The notes under the pieces: model-generated
The model's database searches: none
What the model was told of the DNA's origin: nothing
What the model saw: only the letters and a program-made list of their open reading frames with translations
From: Dysgonamonadaceae bacterium
GTDB taxonomy: Bacteria > Bacteroidota > Bacteroidia > Bacteroidales > Azobacteroidaceae
NCBI GenBank assembly: GCA_031255425.1
Contig: JAIRSN010000013.1
Location: forward strand, 1 to 7,800
Direction: 5' to 3'
Length of the DNA stretch: 7,800 bases
Translations under genes and position numbers: made by a program
In this document: positions 6,205-7,800 of the stretch, piece by piece
Layout of the letters: the number at the start of each line of letters is the position of its first letter
How positions within the stretch are numbered: position 1 is the stretch's first letter

Positions 6205-7718
6205 ATGTCGAAGTGGAACTGTTGGACACCACCTTGCGCGACGGCGAACAGACGTCCGGCGTTTCGTTTGCCTCCTCCGAGAAACTGCACATTGCCCGCC
6301 TGCTGATTGTCGATTTGAATATTCCCCGGCTGGAAATCGCTTCGGCGAAAATATCCAACGGCGAGTTTGAAACGGCGAAACGCATCTCCCGCTGGGCGGC
6401 TGCCCGCAATTACTTAGACCGGATCGAAGTCTTGGGGTTTGTCGACCGGGAGGAATCCCTGGCGTGGGTGAAGAACGCCGGTTGCCGGGTGATGAACCTG
6501 CTCTGCAAGGGTTCCCTGAAGCATTGTACGGAACAATTACGGAAAACGCCCGGACAGCATCTGGAAGACATCCAAGCTGTCTTGCGGAAGGCGGAAGAGA
6601 TGGACATCGCGATCAACGTTTACCTGGAAGACTGGTCGAACGGAATGTCCCATTCCAAAGACTACGTCTTTTTCCTGATGGACCATTTGAAAGAACTGAA
6701 TATCCGGCGCTTCATGCTTCCGGACACGCTGGGGATTCTGAATCCCGCCAGTACCGGTGCGTTTTGCCGGGAGATGCTGGAGAAATATCCAGGGCTTCAT
6801 TTCGATTTCCATGCGCACAACGATTACGATCTGGCGGTCGGGAATGTGTTTGCCGCCATTCGTGCCGGCGTGCGGGGGATTCACACCACGGTCAACGGGC
6901 TGGGCGAACGGGCGGGCAACGCGCCTTTGACAAGCGTCATCGCGATGTTGCACGACCAGTTGAAGCTGAAAACCAACACGGTGGAAGACCATCTGAATCG
7001 CGTAAGCCGGATTGTCGAATCGTATTCGGGCATCCGGATTCCGAACAACCAGCCGGTTATCGGGGAAAACGTCTTTACCCAGTGTGCCGGTATTCACGCC
7101 GACGGCGATAATAAAAACAAGTTGTATTACAACGATTTGTTGCCCGAACGGTTTGGGCGTGCGCGGGAATATGCGTTGGGGAAGACTTCCGGAAAGTCCA
7201 ATATCAAAAAGAACCTGGAAGCTATGGGAATCGAACTGGACGACGACGCCATGAAAAAGGTGACGGAGCGCATCATTGAACTGGGCGACAAAAAAGAGAT
7301 TGTGACGCAGGACGATTTGCCGTATATCATTTCGGATGTCTTGCATACGGACACGGTAAGCAAGATTAAGGTGGTCAATTATTCCCTGTCCCTGACGCAC
7401 GGGCTTCGTCCGACGGCAACCGTGCGGATCGAAATCGACGGAACGGAATACGAACAGACGGCGCCGGGTGACGGGCAGTACCATGCTTTTTCGAAGGCGC
7501 TCTGGAAAATCTACAACAATCTGGGTAAACCCAAGCCGGTGTTGAAGGATTATACGGTTTCCATTTCGGCGGGCGGGCGCACCGACGCCCTGGTTCAGGC
7601 TACCATCGCGTGGCATTTCAACGGAAAAGATTTCAAGACAAGGGGTCTCGACGTCGACCAGACGACGGCGGCGATTAAGGCGACCGTAAAAATGCTGAAC
7701 ATGATTGAGAATATGTAA
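6201..7718 (+). CDS. Alpha-isopropylmalate / citramalate synthase family enzyme with C-terminal regulatory domain
   Basis: The 505-aa protein has an HMGL-like TIM barrel (about 4-270), a linker, and a LeuA-dimer allosteric domain (about 380-505). Catalytic and metal motifs are intact: LLDTTLRDGEQTSG at the N-terminus with R13, D14 and E16; the divalent-metal motif HAHND (H204, H206); and GLGERAGN (233-240). The family condenses acetyl-CoA with a 2-oxoacid. The segment after GERAGN reads APLTSVIAML, unlike the SLEEV usual in classical LeuA, and GIHADGDNKNKLYY differs from the GIHQDG of Escherichia coli LeuA. Both lean toward the citramalate synthase (CimA) side, but I cannot settle the substrate by eye, so no symbol is given. 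The start at 6201 overlaps leuD by ATGA. The C-terminal domain suggests end-product feedback by leucine or isoleucine. A strong hairpin terminator follows 51 bp after the stop, so leuB is not directly attached. Confidence 0.9.
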   Translation: MNVEVELLDTTLRDGEQTSGVSFASSEKLHIARLLIVDLNIPRLEIASAKISNGEFETAKRISRWAAARNYLDRIEVLGFVDREESLAWVKNAGCRVMNLLCKGSLKHCTEQLRKTPGQHLEDIQAVLRKAEEMDIAINVYLEDWSNGMSHSKDYVFFLMDHLKELNIRRFMLPDTLGILNPASTGAFCREMLEKYPGLHFDFHAHNDYDLAVGNVFAAIRAGVRGIHTTVNGLGERAGNAPLTSVIAMLHDQLKLKTNTVEDHLNRVSRIVESYSGIRIPNNQPVIGENVFTQCAGIHADGDNKNKLYYNDLLPERFGRAREYALGKTSGKSNIKKNLEAMGIELDDDAMKKVTERIIELGDKKEIVTQDDLPYIISDVLHTDTVSKIKVVNYSLSLTHGLRPTATVRIEIDGTEYEQTAPGDGQYHAFSKALWKIYNNLGKPKPVLKDYTVSISAGGRTDALVQATIAWHFNGKDFKTRGLDVDQTTAAIKATVKMLNMIENM

Positions 7719-7769
7719 CCGGCTCACTCGCTCCTCCGGAAAAGATCAACCGGAAGTCCGTAGAATATC

Positions 7770-7795
7770 GAAAGCCGCTGATTTCAGCGGCTTTC
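7770..7795. terminator. Intrinsic terminator, possibly bidirectional, after the leuD-synthase pair
   Basis: GAAAGCCGCTG (7770-7780) and CAGCGGCTTTC (7785-7795) form a perfect 11-bp stem with an ATTT loop, extendable by one A-T pair. The 3' side ends in CTTTCCTTGT, a modest T-rich run. The 5' side carries A residues, so it may also stop transcription arriving from the right. It lies 51 bp past the synthase stop codon. Confidence 0.85.
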
Positions 7796-7800
7796 CTTGT

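Noticed and set aside
6537..7727. 396-codon minus-strand open frame opposite the synthase
   Set aside because: Shadow of the synthase coding strand; no recognisable motifs and no promoter.

Overview
The window looks like a chromosomal segment of a Bacteroidetes bacterium, probably of the order Bacteroidales. Three things point there. Starts lack Shine-Dalgarno sequences and have A/T-rich leaders. Two sites match the Bacteroidetes -7 promoter box TAnnTTTG, at 1492-1499 and 5573-5580. The left-edge gene encodes a secreted FISUMP-type protein with an N-terminal region common in this phylum. The genus cannot be fixed from the sequence alone.

Layout. Positions 1-753 (minus strand) hold the N-terminal 251 codons of a secreted FISUMP-domain protein whose C-terminus lies off the left edge. 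Positions 754-1519 are A/T-rich and without a gene; they contain a roughly 160-bp imperfect inverted repeat (1019-1180), two smaller hairpins and a promoter. Four plus-strand housekeeping genes plus one regulator follow: a glyoxalase II-like metallo-beta-lactamase-fold hydrolase (1520-2161), glycine dehydrogenase gcvP (2222-5077), a Fur-family regulator (5096-5575), the isopropylmalate isomerase small subunit leuD (5614-6204), and an alpha-isopropylmalate/citramalate synthase family enzyme (6201-7718). A strong hairpin terminator closes the window (7770-7795).

How the genes work together. The hydrolase, gcvP and fur are closely spaced on one strand, with gaps of 60 and 18 bp, and could be co-transcribed from the promoter at 1492. 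leuD and the synthase overlap by 4 bp and form a translationally coupled pair for branched-chain 2-oxoacid chain elongation. leuC and leuB are not beside them in this window, and the terminator separates the pair from whatever follows.

Most of the window is ordinary core metabolism, and I see no convincing novel multi-gene system. The most interesting items are the inverted-repeat element at 1019-1180, the substrate identity of the synthase together with the missing leuC, and the hairpin that sits against the hydrolase promoter.
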